The translations under genes and the position numbers were made by a program. Shown one piece after another: positions 26,473-36,500 of a stretch of 64,000 nt of DNA. Source of the stretch: Robiginitomaculum sp. (GTDB taxonomy: Bacteria; Pseudomonadota; Alphaproteobacteria; Caulobacterales; Maricaulaceae). Below the pieces are notes generated by a model, which was not told where the DNA came from, ran no database searches, and saw nothing but the letters and a program-made list of their open reading frames with translations. Location of the stretch: contig NVWK01000004.1 of NCBI GenBank assembly GCA_002733605.1, positions 62,001-126,000 on the forward strand. Direction: 5' to 3'. The stretch's first letter is position 1; each line of letters starts with the position of its first letter.

Positions 26473-28698
26473 GTGGATTCAATGGAGACCATCAAGCAGA
26501 CCTTCTTCCAAGAGTGTGAAGACCTGCTGCAAGATCTTGAAAGCGGCCTTATCCTCATGAATGATGGGGAAAGTGATGACGAGACGATTAACAGCGTTTT
26601 CCGGGCTGTACATTCAATCAAGGGCGGGGCGGGTGCCTTCGAATTGACCGAACTGGTTAAATTTGCCCATATTTTTGAAAATACGCTTGATGAAATTCGC
26701 TCGGACCGTCTGGAAGCCTCCAAAGAGGTTTTGAAGGTTTTATTGCAATCTTCAGATACATTAACCGACTTGTTCGAAGCCGCACGCGACGATGTAGAAT
26801 TCGACGACACAGAACGTGCCGATGAATTGAGAGCCGCGCTTCAGGGCTTTATTGGAGATAAACCAGAAGAAGCATCAGACGATGGCGGCATGCCGGCCAT
26901 GTCTATGGATGATATGGGCTTTGAACCGGTTATCCTTGATTTTGATTTTGGCGACGATGTTGACGTCGCGCCTGACGCCATTGTTTTTGACATTGTTTTC
27001 ACGCCAAATGCGACCATGTATGCCCACGGCAATGAGGCTGTGCGTCTTTTAAGTAATCTGGCGGAGCTTGGCGACGCAAACATTACGTGCGACCGTTCAA
27101 CGCTGCCGGCATTTGATGATATTGACCCCGAAGGTGCCTATCTTTCCTGGTCTATCGAGCTTGAAACCGAAAAAACCGAAGATGATATCCGCGAAATTTT
27201 TGATTTTGTCGAAGATGATTGTGAATTACAGATCACACAAAGAGGCGGTGCGCCTGAAGGTGGGCCCGAAGACGGTTTACCCGATGAAGACAGTGCCGAA
27301 ACCCCAGATATCGCCATTGAAACAACCAGTGAGGCCCCTGCTATGGATAACAATGAAGCTGTGAGTGCTGCGCCAGTTGAAGTTGCATCGGTTGAAATTG
27401 AAGTGAAAGCTGAAGAAAAAGAACAGCCAAAAGCAGAAGCTCCCGCCAAGCCAGAGAAAAAAGCCGAGAAAAAGGCGGCTGCACCCGTGCAAGCGGCCAC
27501 AATCCGGATTAATCTTGAACGGGTTGACCGTTTGATCAATCTGGTTGGCGAATTGGTGATCAATCAGGCCATGTTGACAGAATGTGTTGTAGAGGCGGGG
27601 CTATCACGCGATTCTGCCGTCTCTTCCGGTCTTGACGAGTTCAAACAGCTGACCCGCGAAATTCAGGAAAGTGTCATGGCTATTCGGGCACAACCCGTGC
27701 AGTCCCTGTTCCAACGCATGTCACGTGTCGTACGCAAGGCCGCACAAGCCACAGACAAATCTGTTCGTCTCGTGTTAGAAGGTGAATTTACCGAAGTTGA
27801 CAAAACCATTGTTGAAAAACTGGCTGATCCTCTTACCCATATGATTAGAAATGCTGTCGATCATGGTGTTGAAACACCTGAAAAGCGTCTCGAGAACGGC
27901 AAGCCCGAAGAAGGTATTGTCACCCTGTCTGCGGCGCATCGTTCGGGTAAAATTGTTATTGAAGTTTCCGATGACGGCGCAGGTGTCAACCGCGAACGTG
28001 TCAAGCAAATCGCCATTGATAAGGGCCTAATCCCCGAAGATGCACCGCTGAGCGACAGTGAAATTGATAATCTGTTGTTTATGCCCGGTTTTTCTACCGC
28101 CGAAAATGTTACGACCCTCTCTGGCCGTGGTGTCGGCATGGATGTGGTGAAACGTGCCATCCAAAGCCTTGGCGGACGTGTGACCATCAGTTCGGAACCG
28201 GGAAAAGGCTCCGTGTTTACGATCAGTCTGCCGCTTACATTGGCTATTTTGGACGGCATGCTTGTGCATGCGGCCGGACAGACACTTGTTATACCGCTCA
28301 CAGCCATTGTTGAAACGCTTATTCCGAAACCAGGAGATATCCATCATATGGGGCCAGACGGCCGTGTTTTGAACATTCGAGGCACGTTTGTCCCGATGAT
28401 CGATGTCGGATATGAGCTGGGCTTTAGAGATTCACCTACCCATAGTGAGCGCAGTGTTGTTCTCTCTGTTGAAACCGACGGCGGCACCCAAAGCGCCCTG
28501 CTTGTTGACGCGATTCAAGATCAGCGCCAAGTGGTTATCAAAAGCCTCGAAGACAATTATGGTCATGTACCAAGTATTGCGGCCGCGACCATTTTGGGCG
28601 ACGGACGTATTGCCCTTATCCTTGATGTTGACAATTTAGTCTCTAGCGCGGGCGATAGCCGCGCCTCCTTTGATCCAACCCTCGTAGCTGCGGAGTAA
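26473..28698 (+). CDS. cheA: Chemotaxis histidine kinase CheA
   Basis: A 741-residue kinase that autophosphorylates and feeds CheY and CheB. The GTG at 26473 has GGAG at good spacing; the ATG three codons later does not. Domains: HPt with His47 in [14 protein letters not shown]; a weakly conserved acidic region (about 130-290); a Lys/Ala/Glu-rich linker; dimerisation domain from about 343 ([17 protein letters not shown]); ATPase with the N box around Asn460 ([14 protein letters not shown]), DDGAGVN near 501 and GRGVGMDVV near 552; and a C-terminal CheW-like domain. It lies between cheY and cheW (4-nt gap). Confidence 0.96.
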   Translation: MDSMETIKQTFFQECEDLLQDLESGLILMNDGESDDETINSVFRAVHSIKGGAGAFELTELVKFAHIFENTLDEIRSDRLEASKEVLKVLLQSSDTLTDLFEAARDDVEFDDTERADELRAALQGFIGDKPEEASDDGGMPAMSMDDMGFEPVILDFDFGDDVDVAPDAIVFDIVFTPNATMYAHGNEAVRLLSNLAELGDANITCDRSTLPAFDDIDPEGAYLSWSIELETEKTEDDIREIFDFVEDDCELQITQRGGAPEGGPEDGLPDEDSAETPDIAIETTSEAPAMDNNEAVSAAPVEVASVEIEVKAEEKEQPKAEAPAKPEKKAEKKAAAPVQAATIRINLERVDRLINLVGELVINQAMLTECVVEAGLSRDSAVSSGLDEFKQLTREIQESVMAIRAQPVQSLFQRMSRVVRKAAQATDKSVRLVLEGEFTEVDKTIVEKLADPLTHMIRNAVDHGVETPEKRLENGKPEEGIVTLSAAHRSGKIVIEVSDDGAGVNRERVKQIAIDKGLIPEDAPLSDSEIDNLLFMPGFSTAENVTTLSGRGVGMDVVKRAIQSLGGRVTISSEPGKGSVFTISLPLTLAILDGMLVHAAGQTLVIPLTAIVETLIPKPGDIHHMGPDGRVLNIRGTFVPMIDVGYELGFRDSPTHSERSVVLSVETDGGTQSALLVDAIQDQRQVVIKSLEDNYGHVPSIAAATILGDGRIALILDVDNLVSSAGDSRASFDPTLVAAE

Positions 28699-28702
28699 CA
28701 CT

Positions 28703-29179
28703 ATGACTGAGACCCTCCATTCTGATGAATCCGAATTGGTTGCCTTTGTTGTCGGCAATCAAGAGTATTGCGTAGATATTATGAAAGTACGCGAGATCCG
28801 GGGCTGGACGCCTGCGACGGCGCTTCCAGACGCGCCCGACTATGTACAGGGTGTTATTAATTTGCGCGGCTCTGTTCTGCCGATCGTTGATCTGGCGAAA
28901 CGCCTGGACATGGAGACGACCGAGCCATCCGAGCGCCATGTGATTATTATTTCACAAATCCGCGATCAGGTTGTTGGTTTGCTCGTGGATTCGGTTTCCG
29001 ACATTTTAACGGTTTCGAATGAAACGATACAACCTACACCGGATGTGGCCTCAGAGGTCGCCCAGTCTTTCGTAGGCGGTGTGCTGGCACTTGAGGATGG
29101 CCGTATGATTAGTCTGATCGCGCTGGATCGTATCCTGCCTAATTTCTCTACAGATACTGAGGTCGAGGTGGCTGCATAA
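28703..29179 (+). CDS. cheW: Chemotaxis coupling protein CheW
   Basis: A 158-residue scaffold linking CheA to receptors. [35 protein letters not shown] and [10 protein letters not shown] are the two-barrel CheW signature. Its stop overlaps the cheR ATG by one base (TAATG), giving coupled translation. Confidence 0.95.
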   Translation: MTETLHSDESELVAFVVGNQEYCVDIMKVREIRGWTPATALPDAPDYVQGVINLRGSVLPIVDLAKRLDMETTEPSERHVIIISQIRDQVVGLLVDSVSDILTVSNETIQPTPDVASEVAQSFVGGVLALEDGRMISLIALDRILPNFSTDTEVEVAA

Positions 29180-30075
29180 TGTCATCCCTCGCTGCTCTTA
29201 AACCACGAGAATCATTTGTACCGGCAATTCGCGAGGACGCTATTCCTTTGCTCGAACCAGAGCTTAGACGTATCGCACAAATGCTGGACGCAGATGCCGG
29301 CATCCATCTCAGTATGGAAAAAACGTCTTTAGTTCACTCACGCCTCATCAAACGATTAAAGATGCTGAAGATGGACAGTTTCAAAAAATACTGTAACTTC
29401 GTCGACAGCCCTGATGGGAAAACCGAACGACGCGAAATGTTGATGTCTCTGACAACAAACCTGACGCGGTTTTTTCGCGAAGCCCACCATTTCGAGCATT
29501 TGGTCAAGGAAGCTCTCCCTCCGCTTCTGGAGCGCGCGAAAAAAGGCGAACGTATTCGTATCTGGTCTGCGGGCTGTTCAAATGGACAAGAGCCTTATTC
29601 TATTGCTGCGATTATTTTGTCGCTTCTGCCTGAAGCCAACAATTATGACATTAAGATTCTGGCCTCCGACATTGACTGTCACATGATTGCCCATGGCAAC
29701 CGTGGCCTTTATGCCGAATCGATTATAGAAAAAATGCCTGCGGAATTGCGCACCAAACATTTCGAACTTGTCGATACGCCTGACGGGAAAATGTATGAGG
29801 CAAGCCACAAGATGAAAAGCCTGATCTCGTTTAGAGAACTGAATTTAAACGCGCCAAGATGGCCAATGCGCGGCAAGTTTCAAATTATCTTTTGCCGCAA
29901 TGTCGTAATTTATTTTAACCTTGAAACGCAGGTCGTTTTATGGGAGCGGTTCAAGCAACAACTGTGTGGCCCGGGATATCTTTATATTGGCCATTCGGAG
30001 CGTTTGACGGGGCCAGCCGTTGATCTGTTTGAGAATGTGGCAACAACGACATACCAATTGACATCCCTGAAATAA
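29179..30075 (+). CDS. cheR: Chemoreceptor glutamate methyltransferase CheR
   Basis: Methylates receptor glutamates using S-adenosylmethionine. The 298-residue protein has an all-helical N domain and a SAM-binding domain with LTTNLTRFFREAHHFEHL, IWSAGCSNGQEPYSIA, the DID of ASDIDCHM, and the C-terminal FCRNVVIYF and GHSERL. Length and order are normal. Because the receptor at 33501 ends in a DWQDF tail, this CheR probably has a tail-binding beta-subdomain. Confidence 0.95.
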   Translation: MSSLAALKPRESFVPAIREDAIPLLEPELRRIAQMLDADAGIHLSMEKTSLVHSRLIKRLKMLKMDSFKKYCNFVDSPDGKTERREMLMSLTTNLTRFFREAHHFEHLVKEALPPLLERAKKGERIRIWSAGCSNGQEPYSIAAIILSLLPEANNYDIKILASDIDCHMIAHGNRGLYAESIIEKMPAELRTKHFELVDTPDGKMYEASHKMKSLISFRELNLNAPRWPMRGKFQIIFCRNVVIYFNLETQVVLWERFKQQLCGPGYLYIGHSERLTGPAVDLFENVATTTYQLTSLK

Positions 30076-30127
30076 TCAGGCCGTTACGGGTAAACGGGGT
30101 AATAAAACAAAAACAAAGGGGCAGAAC

Positions 30128-30514
30128 GTGTCTTTAAAAGATCATATAAAAATTATGGTTGTCGATGATATGGCAACCAGTCGGGGTTTGGTTATTAATG
30201 GCCTTACGGAACTTGGTATCAAAAATATTACCTATGAAAATTCCGGGGATGATGCCTTTGTCGCTCTGAGTAACGCACCGGTACATCTGGTGATTTCCGA
30301 TATGAATATGCCGGGTATGAGTGGCCTTGATTTGCTGGAAGCTATGCGGGCCGCCCCCCCCACAGCCAAGACCGGCTTTATCTTGCTAACCGGTAGTGAT
30401 GATCCAAGCCTCGTGCAAAAAGGGATCAAACTTGGTATGAATAATTTCATCAAAAAACCGTTTTCCAAAGACCAGCTACAGAAATGTATAGAGCGCGTTG
30501 TCGGACGTCTGTAG
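30128..30514 (+). CDS. cheY: Chemotaxis response regulator CheY (second copy)
   Basis: A 128-residue receiver starting at a GTG preceded by AAGGGG. The acidic pair in VVDDMATSRG, the phosphoacceptor in ISDMNMPGMSG, Thr in LLTGSDD and Lys in IKKPFSKDQL are all present. It is 52 nt after cheR and 50 nt before the CheZ-like gene. The MATSRG segment is the form usual in alphaproteobacterial CheYs next to cheR, but which of the two CheYs drives the motor cannot be told here. Confidence 0.93.
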   Translation: MSLKDHIKIMVVDDMATSRGLVINGLTELGIKNITYENSGDDAFVALSNAPVHLVISDMNMPGMSGLDLLEAMRAAPPTAKTGFILLTGSDDPSLVQKGIKLGMNNFIKKPFSKDQLQKCIERVVGRL

Positions 30515-30564
30515 ACGGCTACAGACCCTACACACACCCTTATACATGCTTGTCAGGAGTTATG

Positions 30565-30933
30565 ATGACATCACCCTCTCGCACAGCTGACGCGCACAGA
30601 GCGCGCGCAATTCTACAAACAACTGCGGATGAGTTACGTGATCTTGCGCGTAAAACCGACCATATTCAGGCCATTGTCTCTCAGATGATTACTGAAGGGG
30701 TGGATGTATCCGACACGCATATATATGAGCTTCAATCACTGGATCATATTACGCAAAGTATTGATGGACTGGCTGATTTCCTATGTGCGCTCTCTACAGA
30801 CACGCCCAAAGACTGGGCCTATACGGATTTAAAGGCTGCTGATTGTGTAAAACTGGAAGCCCTTGCGGCCCGTCTTGCCGGCAAGGTTTCACCTGCCTCA
30901 AACGAGAATAACGCGGACGTCGATCTGTTCTAG
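30565..30933 (+). CDS. Small CheZ-like chemotaxis protein (candidate CheY-P phosphatase)
   Basis: A 122-residue, mostly helical protein, last in the plus-strand chemotaxis operon. The second of two adjacent ATGs (30565) is better spaced from AGGAG. The middle helix LQSLDHITQSIDGLADFL has Asp60 and Gln64 as D-x3-Q, the spacing of the catalytic Asp143/Gln147 pair in E. coli CheZ. The protein ends in NADVDLF, reminiscent of the CheY-binding C-terminal peptide of CheZ. Both points are my own pattern reading, not a proven homology. Half the length of classical CheZ; an unrelated chemotaxis accessory protein is the alternative. Confidence 0.6.
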   Translation: MTSPSRTADAHRARAILQTTADELRDLARKTDHIQAIVSQMITEGVDVSDTHIYELQSLDHITQSIDGLADFLCALSTDTPKDWAYTDLKAADCVKLEALAARLAGKVSPASNENNADVDLF

Positions 30934-31037
30934 TGTGTGAGTGCCATATTCATTTGTGTGCGCTTCATATGTGAGAGCGGGGCATTCACCATTATTTTCC
31001 CCCGGCATTTTTCCCCATCATTTTGACTTGAAATTAT

Positions 31038-31580
31038 CTAAAATAATTCAAGATCTGCGCTCGGCTGTTTCTGTACCGCTTGAGCGCGGGAGATTTTTTG
31101 CTCGACCTTGTCCAGATTCGGTTCATGGATCAGCAATTGTTTGGCATGGCCCGTTGTTGGCCAAAACCGGACGCGCCGCGCAGAATTTCCGCCCAGGCTT
31201 TCCCCGACGCACGGAATTTTCTCATAGGCTAGAAATTGGCGGGCAAATTCCATGTTTTGAGATCCAATATCCGGTAAGCCTTTGGTGATATAGGCCCCGC
31301 CAAATATCTTTGCCTGAATTCTGGAACGCATGGCGCCTCGTTTCAAAAGCCCGTTAATCAGGCATTCCATTAAATGCAAGCCATAGGTTTTAGCTTCGGA
31401 CGTGCTATCGACCCCACCCGGAAGCAGAAAATGATTCATGCCGCCAATGCCAGCCGTAGAGTCAAACATGCATGTTGCCACACATGACCCCAGAACAGTT
31501 GTCATCTTGCAGTTTGGATTAGACGAAACCTTATACTCGCCCTGTATGACCACTTGGGTCATCGGGTTATTATTATTCAT
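31038..31580 (-). CDS. cheD: Chemoreceptor glutamine deamidase CheD (copy 1)
   Basis: Deamidates receptor glutamines to glutamate. From the ATG at 31580 it has 180 residues; an upstream TTG frame would add 19. The catalytic set is present: Thr in TTVLGSC, its Cys, and His in MNHFLLPGG. Also typical are GLHLMECLINGLLKRGA and AKIFGGA. It ends in DLELF, nearly the same tail as copy 2 and the CheZ-like protein. It follows copy 2 on the same strand after 119 nt containing a hairpin, so it may have separate expression. Confidence 0.93.
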   Translation of the reverse strand: MNNNNPMTQVVIQGEYKVSSNPNCKMTTVLGSCVATCMFDSTAGIGGMNHFLLPGGVDSTSEAKTYGLHLMECLINGLLKRGAMRSRIQAKIFGGAYITKGLPDIGSQNMEFARQFLAYEKIPCVGESLGGNSARRVRFWPTTGHAKQLLIHEPNLDKVEQKISRAQAVQKQPSADLELF

Positions 31581-31631
31581 TATTATTGCCCCACGTGAGC
31601 GTTTTGCTGGCCTTGCGGCCAGTATTTTAGT

Positions 31632-31653
31632 TAACAACCCCCTTTGGTTGTTA
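31632..31653 (-). repeat. 8-bp inverted repeat between the two cheD genes
   Basis: TAACAACC (31632-31639) and GGTTGTTA (31646-31653) are perfect arms around a 6-nt loop. It lies about 50 nt upstream of the copy 1 ATG. No T-run follows, so it is not a classic terminator; it could be an operator or an mRNA hairpin. Confidence 0.45.
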
Positions 31654-31699
31654 TATCCCTAAAGTTTTTATACCATCCCGGTATTGTTTTGTGTTGATC

Positions 31700-32257
31700 T
31701 TAAAAAAGTTCAACATCCGATGCGCTGTCTGGGACAGGCGCCGGTTCTTTTACAACTTTCCTTTCTATTGCGGTTGTCTCAGCTGTGCTGAGGAGTTTTT
31801 GGCGGGCTTTACCGCTTTCTGGCCAAAACTGGATGCGACGGCCTACCATCCCACCTACACTTGCCCCAACACACACAATCCCTTCATGTGCCATAAAGGT
31901 GCGTGTAAAATCTACGTTTTGGGACCCAATATCTGTCAGTCCTTTATTCATATTGGCACCACCGAAAATTTTGGCTTGCAATCTGTCACGTTGTGCGCCG
32001 CCTTTCAGCAGTGCATTAATCAACAACTCCATCATATTCAAACCGCAGCTCATAGTCCCCGAAGAGCTATCACAAAACCCTGGTAACAAGAAGTGGTTCA
32101 AACCGCCAATACGCGCCACCGGGTCATAAAGACATGTCGCCACACACGATCCTAAAATCGTTACCAGCGCCGTATTGGGATCAGCCGTAACCGCATAATC
32201 CCCCTGAATGACGTTTATGGTTTGGAAGTCCTTCTCGTAGTTTCTCAATGCGGTCAT
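31700..32257 (-). CDS. cheD: Chemoreceptor glutamine deamidase CheD (copy 2)
   Basis: A 185-residue CheD with the catalytic Thr and Cys in TILGSCVATC and His in LNHFLLPGF, followed by the GGANMNKGL and AHEGIVCVGASVGG stretches of the family. It ends in DVELF. Its ATG overlaps the cheB stop by 4 nt (ATGA), the usual cheB-cheD coupling. It is clearly related to copy 1 over its whole length, so the two look like a tandem duplication that has diverged. Confidence 0.94.
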   Translation of the reverse strand: MTALRNYEKDFQTINVIQGDYAVTADPNTALVTILGSCVATCLYDPVARIGGLNHFLLPGFCDSSSGTMSCGLNMMELLINALLKGGAQRDRLQAKIFGGANMNKGLTDIGSQNVDFTRTFMAHEGIVCVGASVGGMVGRRIQFWPESGKARQKLLSTAETTAIERKVVKEPAPVPDSASDVELF

Positions 32258-33306
32258 GCGCTGTGCCTCATTTTCGAGGTCGTGTTTATATCACATAACG
32301 ACATGACTTTTGCCGTTATTTTTGTCAGTGGTAGTTCTATATCCACGCCGCCAAGTTCCTTGGCAACACGGGCCATGCCGTACACTGTAGAGCTCGCCTC
32401 ATCTTGTGCAATTGTGTAGCCTTTTGCATTTCGAATACCCAGCAAGCCTTTTGCACCATCGCGGCCCATGCCGGTCAAGAGCATCGCAATCGCGCGGCCG
32501 CCCAAAATAGTTTCAACAGACTTAAACATGACATCAACCGATGGTCTGTGACCCGAAACAGGATCCCCTTCGATTAATTTACACACCGGAGAAACCCGTC
32601 CTGTAATTTGCATATGGTATGCTCCACCCGGTGCAATATAAATTTGCCCGACGCGCAAAGGTGCGCCTTCAGTGGCGGTCGCCACTTTCGGCGCCACCGT
32701 ATTGTTCAACCGCTCGGCAAAGCTTTTAAGAAATGCTGGCGGCATATGTTGGGTAATAATTGTCGGCGGACAGTTTTCCGGGAATCCGGACAACAGTTTC
32801 AACAAAGCTTCCACACCGCCTGTAGACGAGCCGATGGCGATTATTTTCTTGTTCGGCTTAAAAGATGCCAGTGACGGATCAACTGTCGGCGTGTGGTCTG
32901 TCATGCCTTGCGGCCTGTATTTGGCGGCGGCCCTGACAATGCCCGGCAAATGTGACAGGGCTTTAACAGTGTCACCACCGGTCGGTTTGCCGACACATTC
33001 AAACGCACCCATGCTCAAGGCTTCGATGGAATCTTTTGCGCCCTTTTGTGTAAGGCTAGATACCATAACGACGGGCATTGGCCGTAATTTCATGATTTTT
33101 TCTAAAAATTCCAGACCGCTCATACGCGGCATCTCGATGTCGAGCGTGAGCACATCAGGGTTTAACGCCTTGATCGCATCGCGCGCCTCATAAGGGTCAG
33201 CCGCTTCTCCGACCACATCGATTTGTGGATCGGCACGTAATACAGCTTTCACTACTGCGCGCATCGTTTGCGAATCGTCAACTATAAGAACTTTTACACG
33301 TTCCAT
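32254..33306 (-). CDS. cheB: Chemotaxis protein-glutamate methylesterase/deamidase CheB
   Basis: Removes receptor methyl groups when phosphorylated by CheA. The 350-residue protein has an N-terminal receiver with phosphoacceptor Asp56 in LTLDIEMPRMSG and a C-terminal esterase with the Ser of IGSSTGGVEAL, His of IITQHMPP and Asp of LLTGMGRDGAKG. It is the first gene of the cheB-cheD-cheD set and lies downstream of the receptor gene on the same strand (194 nt gap). Confidence 0.95.
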   Translation of the reverse strand: MERVKVLIVDDSQTMRAVVKAVLRADPQIDVVGEAADPYEARDAIKALNPDVLTLDIEMPRMSGLEFLEKIMKLRPMPVVMVSSLTQKGAKDSIEALSMGAFECVGKPTGGDTVKALSHLPGIVRAAAKYRPQGMTDHTPTVDPSLASFKPNKKIIAIGSSTGGVEALLKLLSGFPENCPPTIITQHMPPAFLKSFAERLNNTVAPKVATATEGAPLRVGQIYIAPGGAYHMQITGRVSPVCKLIEGDPVSGHRPSVDVMFKSVETILGGRAIAMLLTGMGRDGAKGLLGIRNAKGYTIAQDEASSTVYGMARVAKELGGVDIELPLTKITAKVMSLCDINTTSKMRHSA

Positions 33307-33500
33307 AGGTCATATCCCGTTCAAAATTATTCCCATTAATTTTTCAGAATGCAGTCCGATTTTCTTGTTTATAGACGTGTCATTCTACTCGGTATCCGTC
33401 CAACACCCCCCTTACATGTTTCACAACATTGCATCAGGCGGTAAGACAGGGCCGATCCTCAGCCCTGCTTTTAGTCATGCCTTACCAGGCATTGGCAGAC

Positions 33501-36500
33501 TTAAAAATCCTGCCAATCGTCTGCTTGAGGCTTGGCAGCAACAGCAACCGACCCTTGGGTTTCAAAGTACGCCTGAGCACGTTGTTGCTGGGCGGCTACC
33601 GGTGGTTTGCCCGCAGGGGCTTCAGCGCTTGGTAGCTCGGTGACATTGTCTGCACCACCGTCACCAATATTGAACTGACGTACCAGACGGGTCAAATCCT
33701 GGGCTTCGTTGGTCAATGAATGCGCGGCCGCCGTTGATTCCTCAACCATGGCTGCATTTTGCTGTGTCACCCGGTCCATATCGTTGACCGCACTGTTGAC
33801 CTCGGCCAAAGCCGTAGACTGTTCTTGAGCAGAGCCGGCAATGTCGGCAACCAGTTTGGAAACTTCGGCAACACTGACAACAATTTTCTCCAGCGCTTCA
33901 CCGGTTTCACCAACAAGGCTCACACCTGTTTCAACATGTTTACCACTGGCAGAAATAAGGTCTTTAATGTCCTTAGCCGCATCGGAAGAGCGTTGCGCAA
34001 GTGCGCGCACTTCAGAGGCCACCACGGCAAACCCGCGACCGGCTTCACCGGCACGTGCAGCTTCCACACCGGCGTTCAGAGCCAAGAGGTTGGTTTGGAA
34101 AGCAATTTCGTCAATCACACCGATAATCTTCTCGATCTCGCCGGAACTGTCTTTAATCGCATCCATGGCTTCAACAGCTTTGCGTACAACTTCGCCGCTT
34201 TTTTCCGCGTCTGTACGGGTTTGGGTGACCACGATGTCTGCTTGATCTGCAGATTTGGCAGACCCTTGTACCGTTGCGGTAATCTGGTCAAGCGCCGCAG
34301 CCGTTTCTTCGAGAGCCGCAGCCTGGTTTTCGGTCCGTTTGGCCATATCATCAGAAGCCTGCGAAATTTCGCTAGCGCCGTTTTGAATGCCAACCGCATT
34401 GCCGATCACTTTGCCCATTGTTGCTTTCAATGTGGTCACAGCCGAGTTAAAGTCTGTACGTAACTGCTCATACTCACCGGTAAAGTTCTCATTGATTTCA
34501 GACGTTAGATCGCCGTCCGCCAGAGCTTTCAAGGCTGCAGCCAATGTGCTGACCACCAAAGCCTGCTCTTCTGCATGGCTTGCAAGTTCTAGTTCGGATT
34601 TCGTACGTGCATTTTCAGCATCGGTAATATCAGTGGCAATTTTGACCACTTTAAACGGGTTGCCATTGATATCGAGAACGGAGGTATAAGACGCGTCCAA
34701 CCAGATTTGGCTGCCATCTTTACCAAAGCGTTCGAATTTACCGGCTACAGATTGTCCGTCATTGAGCTGTTCCCAGAACTTTGCGTACTCTGGCGAGCTC
34801 CGCAGTTCTTTACCAACAAACATTCTGTGATGCTTGCCAACAATCTCTGACATAGTATATCCGGTCGCAGCCAGGAAGTTTTCGTTGGCTGTGATAATAG
34901 AACCGTTCAGATTAAACTCGATCAAGGCAGAGTCGCGATCAAGCGCACCCATGATACCAGCATTGGTACGGGCCACTGTCACATGATCCCACTCAAGCGT
35001 GTTACCGACATGATTGCCTTGTGCATCTCTTACAATGCTGACACTGAGGGCGAATTTCAAATCACCGACGGAAATATCCGCCTGGAATGGCATGCGGGAT
35101 TCATCCGCCAACAGCGCGCGCTGATGGGCCGGGTTTTTGTGGAAGATGTCAATACAGGTCCCGACAATGTTTGCGGGATCAAAGGTCGGGAAGACGCCTT
35201 TAAAGGCCTCCGCATGGTCGCCAAACAACTCCATGGTGGCTTTGTTAACAAAAGTCACCTTCAGATCACGGTCGATCATCATCATGGCCATTGAAGAGCC
35301 ATCAAACGCAGAGCCTTTGAACAAGGAAATGTTTTGTTGTCTGGCAACTTCCGTAATGTTGCTTGCAATTTTGATCACTTTGAACGGTTTATTGTTCGCA
35401 TCCGAAACGCTGTTATAGGCGGCTTCAAGGATCACCAGATCACCGGCTTTATTATAACGGTCAAATTGACCTGCTACAGATTCTCCACGACGAAGTTTTG
35501 CCCAAAAATCTTCATATTCTGCGGATGTCCGCTCTTCTTTGCCGACAAATTTACTGTGGTGTTGGCCGACAACTTCTTCAAGCGTATAGCCCATTGTAGA
35601 GAGGAAGTTTTCATTGGCAGCAACGACTTTGCCGTCCATTGTAAACTCGATCATCGCCTGTTTTTCATTAATGGCGGAAATAATACCGGCATTCGTGCGA
35701 CGTTGCAGTTGAATTTCAGTAATATTAGAGGCGATTTTGATTACTTTGTACGGATTACCGTCCACATCTTTAATCGCATTATAGGCAGCTTCGAGCCAGA
35801 TAGAGTTTCCAGCTTTGTCGAAACGTTCGAAAATGCCGGAGACAGTTTCACCCCGTTTTAATTTCGCCCAAAATTCTGCATAATCTGCTGAATTACGGTA
35901 TTCCGCACTGGCAAATTTATTATGCTTTTCACCAACAATTTCATCAATGGTGTAGCCCATTGTTTTGAGGAAATTTTCGTTGGCAGATAGAATGGTACCG
36001 TCCAGTTCAAATTCGATCATGGCCTGATTGGTATCAATCGCATGGATAACACCTGCATTGGCATGTTTTTGTTTTTCTGCAGCTTCCAGATCGGTTTTAA
36101 ACTTATCCAGAGTGACAGACATTTCTCCGATCATATCTTTGCGGTTTGTGGTTTTAATTTCGTCAGAAAAATCACCCTCGGCAATGTGTTTCATTGCGTT
36201 CGTAAGACTTGCGATTGGTTTTGAAATTGTATTGCCAGAATAATATGCGAAACCGATGCCGAACAGGATGCATAGAAGGCTTGAGCCTCCGATGAGCATG
36301 ACACTGCGCGTTGCTGCACTTGCCATAAGCGTGGCAGCCACTTGTAATGAAGACGCGAGTTGGTCTTCGATTTGTTTCATTTCGTCAATGCGTGCTGTAG
36401 ACGCCTGAAACCACTGTGTACCGGTTACACCTTGTAAGTTACCATCAACCAAGCTGTCGTTGACAAGTTTACGTAATGCGGCGACCCGTGTGGAGGCTTG

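Noticed and set aside
33759-34463. 234-residue plus-strand frame opposite the receptor signalling domain
   Set aside because: Shadow of the strongly conserved receptor coding sequence; composition follows the opposite frame.
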